DNA from: Thalassovita taeanensis
GTDB taxonomy: Bacteria; Pseudomonadota; Alphaproteobacteria; Rhodobacterales; Rhodobacteraceae
Reading direction: 5' to 3'
Assembly (NCBI RefSeq): GCF_900110775.1
Contig: NZ_FOEP01000007.1
Coordinates: 1 to 64,000, forward strand
Length of the DNA stretch: 64,000 bases
Shown here: in pieces, positions 8,587 to 17,593 of the stretch
Layout: each line of letters opens with the position of its first letter
Position numbering within the stretch: position 1 is the stretch's first letter
The notes under the pieces: model-generated
What the model was told of the DNA's origin: nothing
The model's input: the letters and a program-made list of their open reading frames with translations, nothing else
Databases searched by the model: none
Made by a program: the position numbers and the translations under genes

Positions 8587-9879
8587 ATGACCAGAGTTAT
8601 AGAAAACGAGCTACCCTTCATCGCGCAATCTGTTTGGAACGACACTGCAAATCAGGTGCCAGACTGTCCGCCATTGACCGGAAAACACGAGTGTGACGTT
8701 GCTATTGTTGGCGGCGGTTTTACTGGGCTTGCTGCAGCATTGCACTTGGCCGAAGCAGGCGTGAACGTGCGCTTGCTCGAAGCCGAGACACCCGGATGGG
8801 GGGCATCGGGGCGGAATGGCGGACAGGTCAATCCGGGTCTTAAAGAGGACCCCGATACGATCCTCCGTCGATTTGGTCCTGATATGGGCAAGCGTATGAT
8901 CGATCTAGCAGGCGGCGCGGGAGATTTCGTGTTCGACCTCATCCGACGGCTGGATATTGATTGCGCAGCAACACAACCCGGTTGGCTGCAACCTTATCAT
9001 GACGAAGAATCCAGACGGATTGTGGAAAATCGGGTCAAGCAGTGGGAGCCGTATGGCGCACCTATGCGATTGCTGGACCGCGCCGAGGCCTCTGAATTGC
9101 TTGGAAGCGAGGCCTATCTCGGAGCCATGGTCGACACGCGTGGTGGTCATCTCCACCCACTCAATTACGCTCTTGGCCTGGCCGCCGCCGCACAGCAGGC
9201 GGGTGCCACCCTACACGGCCACAGCCGAGCCGAAAGGTTTGAGCAAACCGGCGAGAGGGTGGTGATCCATACTGGGCAAGGCCAACTGACCGCTCGTCAA
9301 TTGGTGATTGGCACCAATGGTTATGCTGATAGGTTTGCGGGTGGAATTGGACGCACCGTCGTGCCCGTCCGTTCGGTTCAAGTCGCCACTGAGCCGCTTT
9401 CGGCCGAGGTCTTCGATTCGATCTTGTCTCAAGGTCATTCGGCATCAGACAGTCGCCGTTTGCTGCTCTATTTCCGGCGGGGCCCCAACAACAGTTTTGT
9501 CATGGGAGGACGCGGGGACTACAACGAAAAAGGTACTGAACGGCAGTTCGAGCAGCTTCGCAAGGCTAGCGTGGAGCTCTATCCGCAACTCGCGGGAGCA
9601 AAATGGCGCTATAAATGGGGTGGGTTCGTCGCCATGACCGTTGACCACTATCCGCACCTCACGAAATCAGGCAGCAATGTTTGGGCGTCAATGGGTTACA
9701 ATGGGCGAGGTGTGGCGATGGCTTCGGTTATGGGAAAGGTGCTCGCAGATGCCGCTCGTGGCATACCTGAAAATGATCTGCCATTTCCCGTCACGCCGGT
9801 CCGACCTATCCCGTTCCATTTTATGCGACGCTACGCAGTTGCTGCAGCCGTTGCGTGGGCTAGGCTGCGTGATAGTTGA
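8587..9879 (+). CDS. FAD-dependent amine oxidase, PuuB-like (DAO family)
   Basis: A 430-aa flavoprotein of the D-amino-acid oxidase family (PF01266). The dinucleotide fold GGGFTG is at residues 42-47, followed by the ASGRNGGQVNPG segment typical of gamma-glutamylputrescine oxidase relatives, and a C-terminal GYNGRGVAMA that closes the FAD site. The start has GGAGAGAACGG upstream. Paired with an XRE-cupin regulator and an amine/amino-acid transporter, it probably oxidises an imported amine. Members of this family also act on sarcosine, glycine or taurine-like substrates, so the substrate stays open. Confidence 0.88.
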   Translation: MTRVIENELPFIAQSVWNDTANQVPDCPPLTGKHECDVAIVGGGFTGLAAALHLAEAGVNVRLLEAETPGWGASGRNGGQVNPGLKEDPDTILRRFGPDMGKRMIDLAGGAGDFVFDLIRRLDIDCAATQPGWLQPYHDEESRRIVENRVKQWEPYGAPMRLLDRAEASELLGSEAYLGAMVDTRGGHLHPLNYALGLAAAAQQAGATLHGHSRAERFEQTGERVVIHTGQGQLTARQLVIGTNGYADRFAGGIGRTVVPVRSVQVATEPLSAEVFDSILSQGHSASDSRRLLLYFRRGPNNSFVMGGRGDYNEKGTERQFEQLRKASVELYPQLAGAKWRYKWGGFVAMTVDHYPHLTKSGSNVWASMGYNGRGVAMASVMGKVLADAARGIPENDLPFPVTPVRPIPFHFMRRYAVAAAVAWARLRDS

Positions 9880-10157
9880 GCAACGAGATTGGACAAGTGC
9901 GCTCAGAAAGTTGTCGTGGCACAGGTTAGGCCGACCCTGACTGTTCGACCATCCGGACCGATTCCGGAGGGTCGGGTATCCGGCCGAGCTGGGTGGCGGC
10001 GTAGTGCTGAAAACTGTGGAACACCGCGCCGTCCCGTTTCCCGATAAGCCGGGTCTCTGAAGCGACTTCTTTCACCTGCAACCGTCTGCGCGTCCAGATT
10101 ATGGTCTCGAAAACCGCACAACCATTTTTTCGTCTCCACCCCCAAGGAGATCAAAAA
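9880..10157. other. spacer between oxidase and relaxase-like gene
   Basis: No confident gene. The minus strand holds a 49-codon open frame (9926-10075) listed separately. A GATTCCGGAGGGTCGG-type inverted segment near 9950-9975 may be a weak hairpin. Confidence 0.4.
9926..10075 (-). pseudogene. short open frame, possible gene remnant
   Basis: A 49-codon frame starting at GTG 10075, with protein-like composition. The frame stays open upstream for about 20 more codons without a start, so it is more likely the 3' end of a lost gene than a complete one. The segment HSFQHYAATQL resembles the HxxRH box of tyrosine recombinases, but the arginine is replaced by glutamine and no other box is seen. Treat as a doubtful integrase remnant. 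Confidence 0.22.
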
Positions 10158-11182
10158 ATGGATGGTTCGACATTTGAAACGCGCTACCCGGTTGTCCTGC
10201 GCTTTGAAGGCATCGGGCCTGAACACCTTGCAGGCTATGAGAAACACCGCAAGCGAAAGAAAGACATCCAGAAACGGCTGGCAGAAGGACCACATAACCC
10301 CTGGCGGCCAACGCGGCACGGGCCGATGCGCGAGGTGATCTTGACGGTCAACAAGGCGTGGTTCGATGCTGACCCCGCGGCTGTGTTCGGCGAAGGCGTC
10401 GAGCACAATCAACGGATTGCAGATTTTGAACGGCTGTCCATCGCTTGGCTGAAGGATGTTTTTGTCGATGATGTCATCCACGCCCGCGCTGACCTCGATG
10501 AAGAGGCCTACCACATTCACGCTGTGATCCTGCCGCGCGTGCTGGTTGAGATGACACGCACGGACAAAAAGACTGGCGAGAAAAAAGTCATTGCGACGCG
10601 GCAGATGCTGCAGCCTTCCAAGTTTGATGTGATCGAACACTACGAACGCGCCCAAGATAGCGTTGGCGAATGGTTCTCCGAGATCGGTCTTGATCGTGGG
10701 GAACGGCGCAAGGCGGCATACCGCGATGCCATCGCCAAGGGCGAGACACCGCCTCCAAAGCGGATGCACAGTAAAACACGCGACTGGCGGCGCAAGAAGG
10801 ACCGTGAGTTGGCCAAGCGTGAGCGCGATCTTGAGACCCGCTCGGCCGCCGTCGAAGAGAAAGCGGCGGAGGCAGAGACCATCATTGAAATCACCGAGGC
10901 GGTGGCGCAGGGCGCGGTCGATCCCAGCGCGCAAACCGCCGGGGGTGCGTTGATTCCGGTCAAAGGGTGTGAGCAGGACGAGGTGTTCTTGCGGGCACAG
11001 CGACATGCAAAGTTCTCTCCCAAAGGTGCCGCCCGCATTGCAAAGGTGCTTCGCCGTAGATGCCCGAGGGGGTCTTCGAGCGGGTTGAACATGATCTGCG
11101 TGAGCAGAAGGAAGAGGCGCAACGCGAGGCGGAGAACCAGCAAGGCACAGAGGATGATGCCAAAGAGCTGATCTCGGAATAA
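10158..11182 (+). pseudogene. relaxase/plasmid recombination protein-like (MobV/Pre), frameshifted
   Basis: Starts at ATG 10158 with AGGAGA 8 bases upstream. Residues 112-126 contain D-L-D-E-x-x-Y-H-x-H-A-V-I-L-P, matching the metal-binding H-x-D-E-x-x-P-H-x-H block of Mob/Pre relaxases that nick plasmid DNA at oriT. A charged coiled coil (about 215-262) follows, as in this family. After about codon 300 the reading frame becomes arginine-rich, while another frame opens at 11060 and runs to TAA 11182 with a normal acidic coiled-coil tail. A one-base frameshift near 11050-11060 is therefore likely; a sequencing error is the alternative. It marks the island as plasmid- or ICE-derived. Confidence 0.65.
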
Positions 11183-11224
11183 CCCTCAGCCGCCGACATT
11201 GAAGAAAGTTCGCCACAGTCCAAC

Positions 11225-11243
11225 TCCTACTCGCGCAACCAAA
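11225..11243 (+). repeat. att-like direct repeat, right copy
   Basis: 18 of 19 bases equal the tRNA-fMet 3' end at 4205-4223. The rest of the tRNA is absent here, as expected for the non-functional end of an integrated element. It defines a candidate island of about 7.0 kb. Confidence 0.7.
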
Positions 11244-11271
11244 TATAGCGAACATATAGACACCCAAAATA

Positions 11272-11292
11272 GCCTCCCTCGGGAGGCTTTTG
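11272..11292 (+). terminator. Rho-independent terminator right of the island
   Basis: GCCTCCC (11272-11278) and GGGAGGC (11281-11287) form a 7-bp stem with a two-base spacing, so the inner pairs must open, followed by TTTT. It may be the original terminator of the rRNA operon before the island arrived. Confidence 0.65.
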
Positions 11293-11534
11293 GCGTGTCC
11301 AAAATATCAAATATTGCCAAACATAGACCCCGGGGGCGAAAGGCATTTCGAGTGCAAACTGATCGGGGTTTCGCGCCCGTTCGCATTGATACGGATCAAG
11401 GACCGGGGGTCTGAAATCTGTATCCTCTTTGATTATGGTGGCCGCGATGGGGGCCATATTAAACGGGAGGAGGCTCGGGTCGTGAGAAACGATTCATGTC
11501 TTTTTGCTGTTCAACATTGTCGGGAGGACGCCAA
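11293..11534 (+). promoter_or_regulatory. leader/promoter region of the nucleoside transporter operon
   Basis: About 240 bases without a gene. A hairpin is visible at 11388-11424, where GATACGGAT pairs with ATCTGTATC with one G-U pair and further pairing inside. It does not match the purine riboswitch core. GGGAGGA at 11522-11528 is the ribosome-binding site of the next gene. Confidence 0.4.
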
Positions 11535-12563
11535 GTGTCAGTATCAACAACAGCAATGAAGCGGTTTGGGGCGGGGATTTGTGCCTGGTTTTCAGCGGCA
11601 TCGATAGCGATGGCTTTTTCGGCCTGTGAAGTCACCGATACCGGCGGGATTGACGACAATAGTTTCAACCAAACCGCGTGGAAGGGTGTTTTGGACGCTC
11701 AGGAGAAGCACAATATCTCTGGGCGGTTCCTCGAATCTCAGGCGGAAACCGACTATGAGGCGAACATCAATTCGCTGTTGGGTGGCGAGTGCGACCTGAT
11801 CATTACCGTGGGGTTCTTGCTGGGAGACGCGACAAAGTCGGCCGCCGAAACCAATCCAGAGCAGAAGTTTTCGATTGTTGACTACTCGTATGATCCGGCG
11901 ATCGCGAATGTTCTGGGGCAGATTTACGCCACAGATGAGGCCGCGTTTCTGGCCGGATATCTTGCAGCTGGCGTAAGCAAAACCGGGGTTCTGGGCGTAT
12001 TTGGCGGCATTAATATTCCGACCGTGACTGTCTTCATGGACGGGTTCTCGCGCGGGGCGGCGTATTACAACGCGCAAAAAGGAACCAACGTGATGGTTCT
12101 GGGCTGGGACCCGGAAACCAAAGAGGGCCTGTTTACCAACAACTTCGATTCACTTGATGACGGGCGGGCATTTGCGCAGAACCTGTACGACGAGGGCGCG
12201 GATATCGTGTTGCCTGTGGCCGGTCCGGTTGGTCTGGGCTCGGCCGCGCTGGCCGATGAGTTGGGCACGGATAAGCTGAAGATCATCGGCGTCGATGCGG
12301 ATCTGTATTTCACCGACACCGAAAAGCAGCACGTTTATCTGACGTCGATCACCAAGCAGATGGATGCAACCGTTCTGCAAGTGATCGAAAGCGCGATGGA
12401 CGGTACGTTCAAGGGCGGCAATCTGTTGGGCTCGCTTGCCAACGGCGGGGTTGATCTGGCGCCGTTCCATGACATGGACGCTTTGGTTTCTGACAGCCTG
12501 AAGCAAGAGTTGGCCGACATCCGGCAAGGTATTATCGACGGCGCCATTCCGGTCCGTCCCTGA
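11535..12563 (+). CDS. BMP-family nucleoside ABC transporter, substrate-binding protein
   Basis: About 342 aa, PnrA/BmpA family (PF02608), binding purine nucleosides outside the inner membrane. I place the start at GTG 11535, 7 bases after GGAGGA; ATG 11556 is an alternative. A signal peptide ends in FSAC, so it may be a lipoprotein, with the caveat that in many BMP proteins this cysteine lies close to the first strand. The family hallmark GGIDDNSFNQTAW follows directly. It heads an operon with one double-domain ATPase and two permeases, the NupABC-like architecture. Confidence 0.92.
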   Translation: MSVSTTAMKRFGAGICAWFSAASIAMAFSACEVTDTGGIDDNSFNQTAWKGVLDAQEKHNISGRFLESQAETDYEANINSLLGGECDLIITVGFLLGDATKSAAETNPEQKFSIVDYSYDPAIANVLGQIYATDEAAFLAGYLAAGVSKTGVLGVFGGINIPTVTVFMDGFSRGAAYYNAQKGTNVMVLGWDPETKEGLFTNNFDSLDDGRAFAQNLYDEGADIVLPVAGPVGLGSAALADELGTDKLKIIGVDADLYFTDTEKQHVYLTSITKQMDATVLQVIESAMDGTFKGGNLLGSLANGGVDLAPFHDMDALVSDSLKQELADIRQGIIDGAIPVRP

Positions 12564-12631
12564 ACACGCTCACCCGGCGCCGGGCGTTTCCGGTGCCGGG
12601 TGTATTTTGCGCGCGATGAAGGAATACGAGT

Positions 12632-14143
12632 ATGGATGTCGAACTCCGCGGTATCACCAAACGCTTCGGCGAGGTGGTCGCAAACGCCGATGTGAACCTG
12701 ACGATCCGGGCGGGCGAGGTTCTTGGCCTGCTGGGCGAAAACGGTGCCGGGAAATCGACGCTCATGAATGTGCTGAGCGGGCTGTACCGTCCTGACGAAG
12801 GCGAAATTCTGATCGACGGCAAGCCGGTTGCGTTTGATGGCCCGGGCGATGCGATCCGCGCAGGCATTGGCATGGTTCATCAGCATTTCATGCTGGTTCC
12901 GGTGTTTTCGGTTGCCGAGAATGTTGTGCTTGGGGTTGAACCCACCGGTAAGTTCGACTTTCTGGATCTGAAGACGGCGCGGCGTCAAGTGCGGGAAATA
13001 AATCAGAAATACGGGCTTGAGGTCGACCCTGACGCCAAGATCGAGACCCTTCCGGTTGGGGTGCAGCAGCGGGTGGAAATCATCAAGGTGCTGTTTCGCT
13101 CGGCGGATGTTCTGATCTTGGACGAGCCGACTGCGGTGCTGACGCCGCAAGAGGTGCTTGAGTTTTTCGAGATCGTCAAAGCCCTGCGCGATGCCGGCAA
13201 AGCGTTGGTTTTCATCACGCATAAGCTGAATGAAATTCTGGAAATTGCGGATCGGATCAGTGTCATCCGGGCCGGGCGGATCGTGGGCGAGGGCGACCCC
13301 AAAAAGCTGAACCGGAAAGAGCTGGCAGAGATGATGGTCGGCCGTCCGGTGAGCTTTGACGTGATCAAGGCGCCTTATGCGCCGGGCCGCGACATTCTTG
13401 AGGTCAAGGACGTGACCATTCTGCGTGACAACGATGAGATCGCCGTTGATCACGTCAGCCTGTCGGTGAAAAGCGGAGAGATTGTCGGCATTGCTGGTGT
13501 GCAGGGCAACGGGCAATCTGCGCTGATCGAAGCGCTGACCGGACTTCGGCGCGTGGCCAGCGGTGCGGTTTTGTATCTGGGTGATGATATCACGCATGCG
13601 TCGGTTCGGGCGCGGCACAAGATGGGGGTCGCGCATATTCCCGAAGACCGTCACCGGGCCGGTATGATTGCGGATTTTACCGTGGCGGAGAACATGGTTC
13701 TGGACACCTATTATGACGAGCGGTTTTCGAGCGGGCCGCAAATCAACTGGAAGGCGGTCAACGCGCGCACCGCGGAGTTTACCCACGATTTCGATATCCG
13801 CACGCCGTCGGTGTTTGCACAGGCGGGGCACCTTTCGGGGGGCAATCAGCAAAAGCTTGTCGTGGCACGGGAATTGTCGCGCGAAACCAAGCTGGTCGTG
13901 GCGGGGCAACCGACGCGGGGGCTTGATGTGGGGTCAATCGAATATATCCATCAGCGGCTGGTCGAGGCCCGTGACACGGGCGATGGCGTGCTGATCGTGT
14001 CGTCGGAGTTGGACGAGATCCTTGCGCTTTCGGATCGCATTCTGGTGATGTTCAAGGGGCGTATCGTGGCCGAATTCGATGCCACGAAGGGCACCGTCGA
14101 CAAAGGCGCCATAGGGCTTGCGATGGCAGGGGTGGCGGCATGA
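12632..14143 (+). CDS. nucleoside ABC transporter, double ATP-binding protein
   Basis: A 503-aa protein with two fused ATPase domains, as in sugar and BMP-type nucleoside importers. Domain 1 has Walker A GENGAGKST (about 36-44) and Walker B LILDEPTAV. Domain 2 has a degenerate Walker A GVQGNGQSA and an LSGGNQQK signature but lacks the usual Walker B acidic pair (AGQPTRGLD). One competent and one degenerate site is the known pattern for this family. It overlaps the following permease gene by 4 bases. Confidence 0.94.
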   Translation: MDVELRGITKRFGEVVANADVNLTIRAGEVLGLLGENGAGKSTLMNVLSGLYRPDEGEILIDGKPVAFDGPGDAIRAGIGMVHQHFMLVPVFSVAENVVLGVEPTGKFDFLDLKTARRQVREINQKYGLEVDPDAKIETLPVGVQQRVEIIKVLFRSADVLILDEPTAVLTPQEVLEFFEIVKALRDAGKALVFITHKLNEILEIADRISVIRAGRIVGEGDPKKLNRKELAEMMVGRPVSFDVIKAPYAPGRDILEVKDVTILRDNDEIAVDHVSLSVKSGEIVGIAGVQGNGQSALIEALTGLRRVASGAVLYLGDDITHASVRARHKMGVAHIPEDRHRAGMIADFTVAENMVLDTYYDERFSSGPQINWKAVNARTAEFTHDFDIRTPSVFAQAGHLSGGNQQKLVVARELSRETKLVVAGQPTRGLDVGSIEYIHQRLVEARDTGDGVLIVSSELDEILALSDRILVMFKGRIVAEFDATKGTVDKGAIGLAMAGVAA

Positions 14144-15261
14144 CCAATGAGACAACAGACCGGGTGGTGAAAGCCAAGCTGATCGGGCGGACCGACTTTG
14201 AGGATATGATCCTTGTGCCGGTGATTGCGGTGGTGGCGGCGCTTTTGTTGGGGGCGCTGACGATGTTGCTGACCAATGTCGATCTGGCGACGATTGTGCG
14301 TTCTTACGTGGCGCTTGCCGTTGGATCGTTTGGTTCGCTGAACGCGCTGTCCGAGACACTGACCGCCGCGACGCCGCTTGTTTTGGCTGGGCTTGGGCTT
14401 GCTTTGGGATTTCGGGCCGGGCTGTTCAACATCGGCGCCGAGGGGCAGATATTGATGGGCGGAATGGCCGCCGTGATTTTCGGCTTCAGCTTTGCCGGTT
14501 TGCCATCTGCAATCTTGTTGCCGCTTTCATTGCTGGCGGGGGTGCTTGGCGGGGCTTTGTATGCGTCGATCGCGGGGTGGTTGCGGGCCACGACGGGGGC
14601 GCATGAGGTGATCCTGACGATCATGTTGAACTCGATCGCTTACCGGCTTGTGGATTTCATGCTGAGCATGCCTGCGATCCAGAAGGCAGGGCGGGCGGAC
14701 CCGATATCGAAACCCGTGCCCGAGGCGGCCGAGCTGCCGCGCCTGCTGACGTGGATTGATCCGAACCTGAGGGTGCATGCAGGTGTGTTCCTGATGCTGG
14801 CCGCTGTGATCGTGGTCTATTGGGTGCTGTTCAAGTCGAAGCTTGGGTTCGAGTTTCGGGCAAGCGGCAAAAACCCAGAGGCCGCGCGTTTTGCAGGTAT
14901 GCGGTCGGGGCTGATCATCGTGTCGGCCATGGCGGCGGCGGGCGGTTTGGCGGGGCTTGCGGGGGCCAATCAGGTTCTGGGCGTTCTGGGGCGTGCGACG
15001 CCGGGGTTTTCTGCGGGCATCGGGTTTACCGCCATTTCGGTGGCGCTACTGGGGCGATCGCATCCGGTTGGCGTTCTGATTGCGGGGCTTTTGTTCGGCG
15101 CGCTTGAGGCGGGCGGACGCCAGATGCAGGTCGATGCCGGGGTCAGTATTGACCTGATCAGCATCATTCAGGCCCTTATAATTGTCTTTATCGCCGCACC
15201 GCTTCTGGTGCGCGCGATCTTTCCCTGGGGCTTTCGAAAAGCCGCGGGATCAAGGGAATAG
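14140..15261 (+). CDS. nucleoside ABC transporter, permease 1
   Basis: A 373-aa membrane protein of the BPD_transp_2 family (PF02653) with about ten hydrophobic segments. The signature GLALGFRAGLFNIGAEGQ (about residues 85-105) is shared by BMP-system permeases. It pairs with the second permease to form a heterodimeric channel for nucleosides. Start overlaps the ATPase stop as ATGA, showing translational coupling. Confidence 0.93.
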   Translation: MTNETTDRVVKAKLIGRTDFEDMILVPVIAVVAALLLGALTMLLTNVDLATIVRSYVALAVGSFGSLNALSETLTAATPLVLAGLGLALGFRAGLFNIGAEGQILMGGMAAVIFGFSFAGLPSAILLPLSLLAGVLGGALYASIAGWLRATTGAHEVILTIMLNSIAYRLVDFMLSMPAIQKAGRADPISKPVPEAAELPRLLTWIDPNLRVHAGVFLMLAAVIVVYWVLFKSKLGFEFRASGKNPEAARFAGMRSGLIIVSAMAAAGGLAGLAGANQVLGVLGRATPGFSAGIGFTAISVALLGRSHPVGVLIAGLLFGALEAGGRQMQVDAGVSIDLISIIQALIIVFIAAPLLVRAIFPWGFRKAAGSRE

Positions 15262-15266
15262 ATGCC

Positions 15267-16541
15267 GTGACAGTGACAACAGAAATGACACCCGTCCCCA
15301 CCGCCCGCAAGATTGACACGGGCAAGCAGCGCCAGGCGCGTATCGTTGGCGGTCTTTTGATCGCCCTTGCGGTTCTGGTGCTGTTCGTTTTCGCGCCCGA
15401 CGCCCCCGGAGCGGCGACCTTTCGGCTGTCGCGCCCAACGGATCCGTGGGTGGTGCCGAATCTGGTGATCCCGGCGGGGCCCTTTACGTACGCAATCGCG
15501 GCTTTGCTGGCATTTCTTGGGGTGCGGCAATTCTTGCGCGGCGGCGTGCGCTGGACCTCGATTTCGCTGGGGTTCGGGTTGGCCCTGCTGGTGGCGGCGT
15601 TTCTGGTCTGGGCCACGACGGGCAAGGCGTTTTCGCTGACCGGCATGTTGCAGGCCACGGTGGTGCGCGCCGTGCCAATCGCACTTGGCGGGTTGGCGGG
15701 CGTGCTGTCCGAACGGGTTGCGGTTGTGAACATCGCCATTGAGGGGATGCTGCTGGCCGGCGCCTTTGCGGGGGCGCTGGCAGGATCGGTTCTTGGCGGG
15801 GTGGGCGGGTTGTTCGCCGCGGTGGCCATCGGCGGGCTGTTCGGGTTTATTCTTGCGGCGCTGGTTGTGACCTACCGGATGGATCAGATTATCGCGGGTG
15901 TGGTGATCAATCTATTTGTGCTGGGCCTTACGTCATATGTCAGCAGTCAGGTGTTTCAGGAATACCGTCATCTGAACAATGCGCCTGTATTCCGGTCGAT
16001 CAAAATCCCGCTGTTGGGGGATATCCCGGTGATCGGGCCAGTGTTCTTCAACCAGAATTTATTCGTTTATGGCGCCGTGATCATGGTGCTCGTGGCGACA
16101 TATTATCTGTTTTACACCCGCACCGGCCTGCGCGCCCGCGCGGTTGGCGAGCACCCAAAGGCAGCCGATACATTGGGGATCAATGTGTATCGGGTGCGCT
16201 ATATCAACGTGACGCTGGCGGGCATGGTTGCGGGGTTTGGCGGGGCTTGGTTCACGCTAGGGTCGGTCGGTCGTTTTGACGAGGGCATGACGGGCGGGCG
16301 CGGCTATATCGGGCTGGCGGCGATGATCTTTGGGCGCTGGCATCCGGTGGGCGCGTTGATGGCGGCGCTGGTTTTTGGCTTTGCGGACTCGTTGCAGCAA
16401 AAGCTTGCGCTGTTGCAGACACCGATCCCGTCGGAATTTCTGGCCATGGCGCCCTATATTGCCACGATCATTGTTGTTGCCGGCCTGATCGGGCGGGCGC
16501 GTGCCCCTGCTGCGGATGGCGAGGCCTATGTGAAGGAGTAG
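15267..16541 (+). CDS. nucleoside ABC transporter, permease 2
   Basis: A 424-aa protein of the BPD_transp_2 family with GTG start at 15267, preceded by AAGGGAA. The N-terminus is longer and more polar than in permease 1. The family segment GLAGVLSERVAVVNIAIEG lies near residues 140-160. It is the last gene of the transporter operon and ends 6 bases before the convergent dtd gene, without a visible strong terminator. Confidence 0.93.
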   Translation: MTVTTEMTPVPTARKIDTGKQRQARIVGGLLIALAVLVLFVFAPDAPGAATFRLSRPTDPWVVPNLVIPAGPFTYAIAALLAFLGVRQFLRGGVRWTSISLGFGLALLVAAFLVWATTGKAFSLTGMLQATVVRAVPIALGGLAGVLSERVAVVNIAIEGMLLAGAFAGALAGSVLGGVGGLFAAVAIGGLFGFILAALVVTYRMDQIIAGVVINLFVLGLTSYVSSQVFQEYRHLNNAPVFRSIKIPLLGDIPVIGPVFFNQNLFVYGAVIMVLVATYYLFYTRTGLRARAVGEHPKAADTLGINVYRVRYINVTLAGMVAGFGGAWFTLGSVGRFDEGMTGGRGYIGLAAMIFGRWHPVGALMAALVFGFADSLQQKLALLQTPIPSEFLAMAPYIATIIVVAGLIGRARAPAADGEAYVKE

Positions 16542-16547
16542 GCCGGA

Positions 16548-16985
16548 TCAGGTTTCGATCCAGATGGTGATGGGGCCGTCGTTGACCAGCTCCACCGCCA
16601 TGTCGGTCCCGAACTGGCCAGTCTCAACAGCGATGCCCTGCGCGGCAAGTTGTCGGGCGAAGTATTCATAGAGCGCTTTGCCCTGATCGGGCGGCGCTGC
16701 GGCGGAAAAGCCGGGGCGATTGCCGCGCGAGGTGTCAGCGGCCAGCGTGAACTGGCTGACCACCAGAGCGCCGCCACCAGTATCCAGAAGCGAGCGGTTC
16801 ATCTTGCCGTCGTCGTCTTTGAAAATCCGCAATTTAGCGATTTTTGCGCTTAGCTGATCAGCCTGCATTTCGGTGTCGCCCTGCATGGCGCAGATCAGGA
16901 TCAGCAGGCCGGGGCCGGTCTGACCGATCAGCATGCCGTCAACTGTGACCGAAGCATGTGAGACGCGTTGCACAAGGGCGCGCAT
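16548..16985 (-). CDS. dtd: D-aminoacyl-tRNA deacylase
   Basis: A 145-aa enzyme that removes D-amino acids (and misloaded glycine) from tRNA. Start set at ATG 16985 ([13 protein letters not shown], the family start) with AAAGGAC upstream; an in-frame ATG further upstream is not supported. The catalytic SQFTL motif (about 77-81) and the C-terminal [11 protein letters not shown] (with the conserved NxGP cross-subunit motif) are both present. Length is typical. Confidence 0.95.
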   Translation of the reverse strand: MRALVQRVSHASVTVDGMLIGQTGPGLLILICAMQGDTEMQADQLSAKIAKLRIFKDDDGKMNRSLLDTGGGALVVSQFTLAADTSRGNRPGFSAAAPPDQGKALYEYFARQLAAQGIAVETGQFGTDMAVELVNDGPITIWIET

Positions 16986-17120
16986 GGGCTGTCCTTTCAG
17001 GCGGATTTCGTCAGTGGTCGGGGATTTTATGCACGGGCGCAAGAGTGGAATTGACGCATGTCAATGCGACTCAGGCAGTTTGGTCGGAGGATGACACATC
17101 TGTAGCGAGGAGTGCATGAG

Positions 17121-17537
17121 ATGGTTGAGAAATCACATACGGCGGGGCTTTTGCCTTCGTTTTACGAACCGTTCCGGGCGATGGGGCAGAAGGTATCGGA
17201 TTGGCTGGCACCTGCGGCAGAAGCATCGACCGGCGAGAACAGCTATACGATCACGGTCGAGTTGCCGGGGGTCGAGGAGAAGGATATCGACGTTTCCGTG
17301 CAGGAGGGGGTTGTGACCGTCAAGGGCGAGAAATCCGCCAGCCGCGAGGAAACCGGCGAGACCTGGTATTTCAGCGAACGGCAATATGGCGCGTTCAGCC
17401 GGTCGTTCCGGTTGCCTGCTGATGCCGACGGCGCGGCGGTCGAGGCGCATCTGAAGGATGGTGTGTTGCAGGTGTCCGTGCCCAAGAAAGGCCCGCAAGA
17501 GGCGGCGACAACCAAGGTGAAAATCAACAAAGCCTGA
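17121..17537 (+). CDS. small heat-shock protein, Hsp20/alpha-crystallin family
   Basis: A 138-aa chaperone that holds unfolding proteins. Start at ATG 17121 with AGGAG 8 bases before it; a GTG at 17112 is too close to that site. The alpha-crystallin domain covers roughly residues 35-135: YTITVELPGVEEKDIDV, a GEKSASREE strand and loop, and the end motif DGVLQVSVPK. The final residues lack an IxI tail. It is monocistronic, convergent with the nitroreductase gene. No sigma-32 site or ROSE element was established upstream. Confidence 0.93.
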   Translation: MVEKSHTAGLLPSFYEPFRAMGQKVSDWLAPAAEASTGENSYTITVELPGVEEKDIDVSVQEGVVTVKGEKSASREETGETWYFSERQYGAFSRSFRLPADADGAAVEAHLKDGVLQVSVPKKGPQEAATTKVKINKA

Positions 17538-17593
17538 TTTAGCTTGAGCCGGTGGTCGGCCCCCGCTGCAATGATGGCAGGGGCCGGGACGAA

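Noticed and set aside
9903-11267. A 454-codon minus-strand frame opposite the relaxase-like gene.
   Set aside because: It is a shadow of the plus-strand gene, which has a proper ribosome-binding site and a family motif; high GC favours such frames.
11293-11534. A purine riboswitch before the BMP nucleoside transporter.
   Set aside because: A hairpin exists, but the conserved purine-aptamer core and its loop-loop sequences are not seen.
12335-13909. A 524-codon minus-strand frame opposite the nucleoside transporter ATPase.
   Set aside because: The ATPase on the plus strand has all motifs; the opposite frame is His/Arg-rich and shows no domain.
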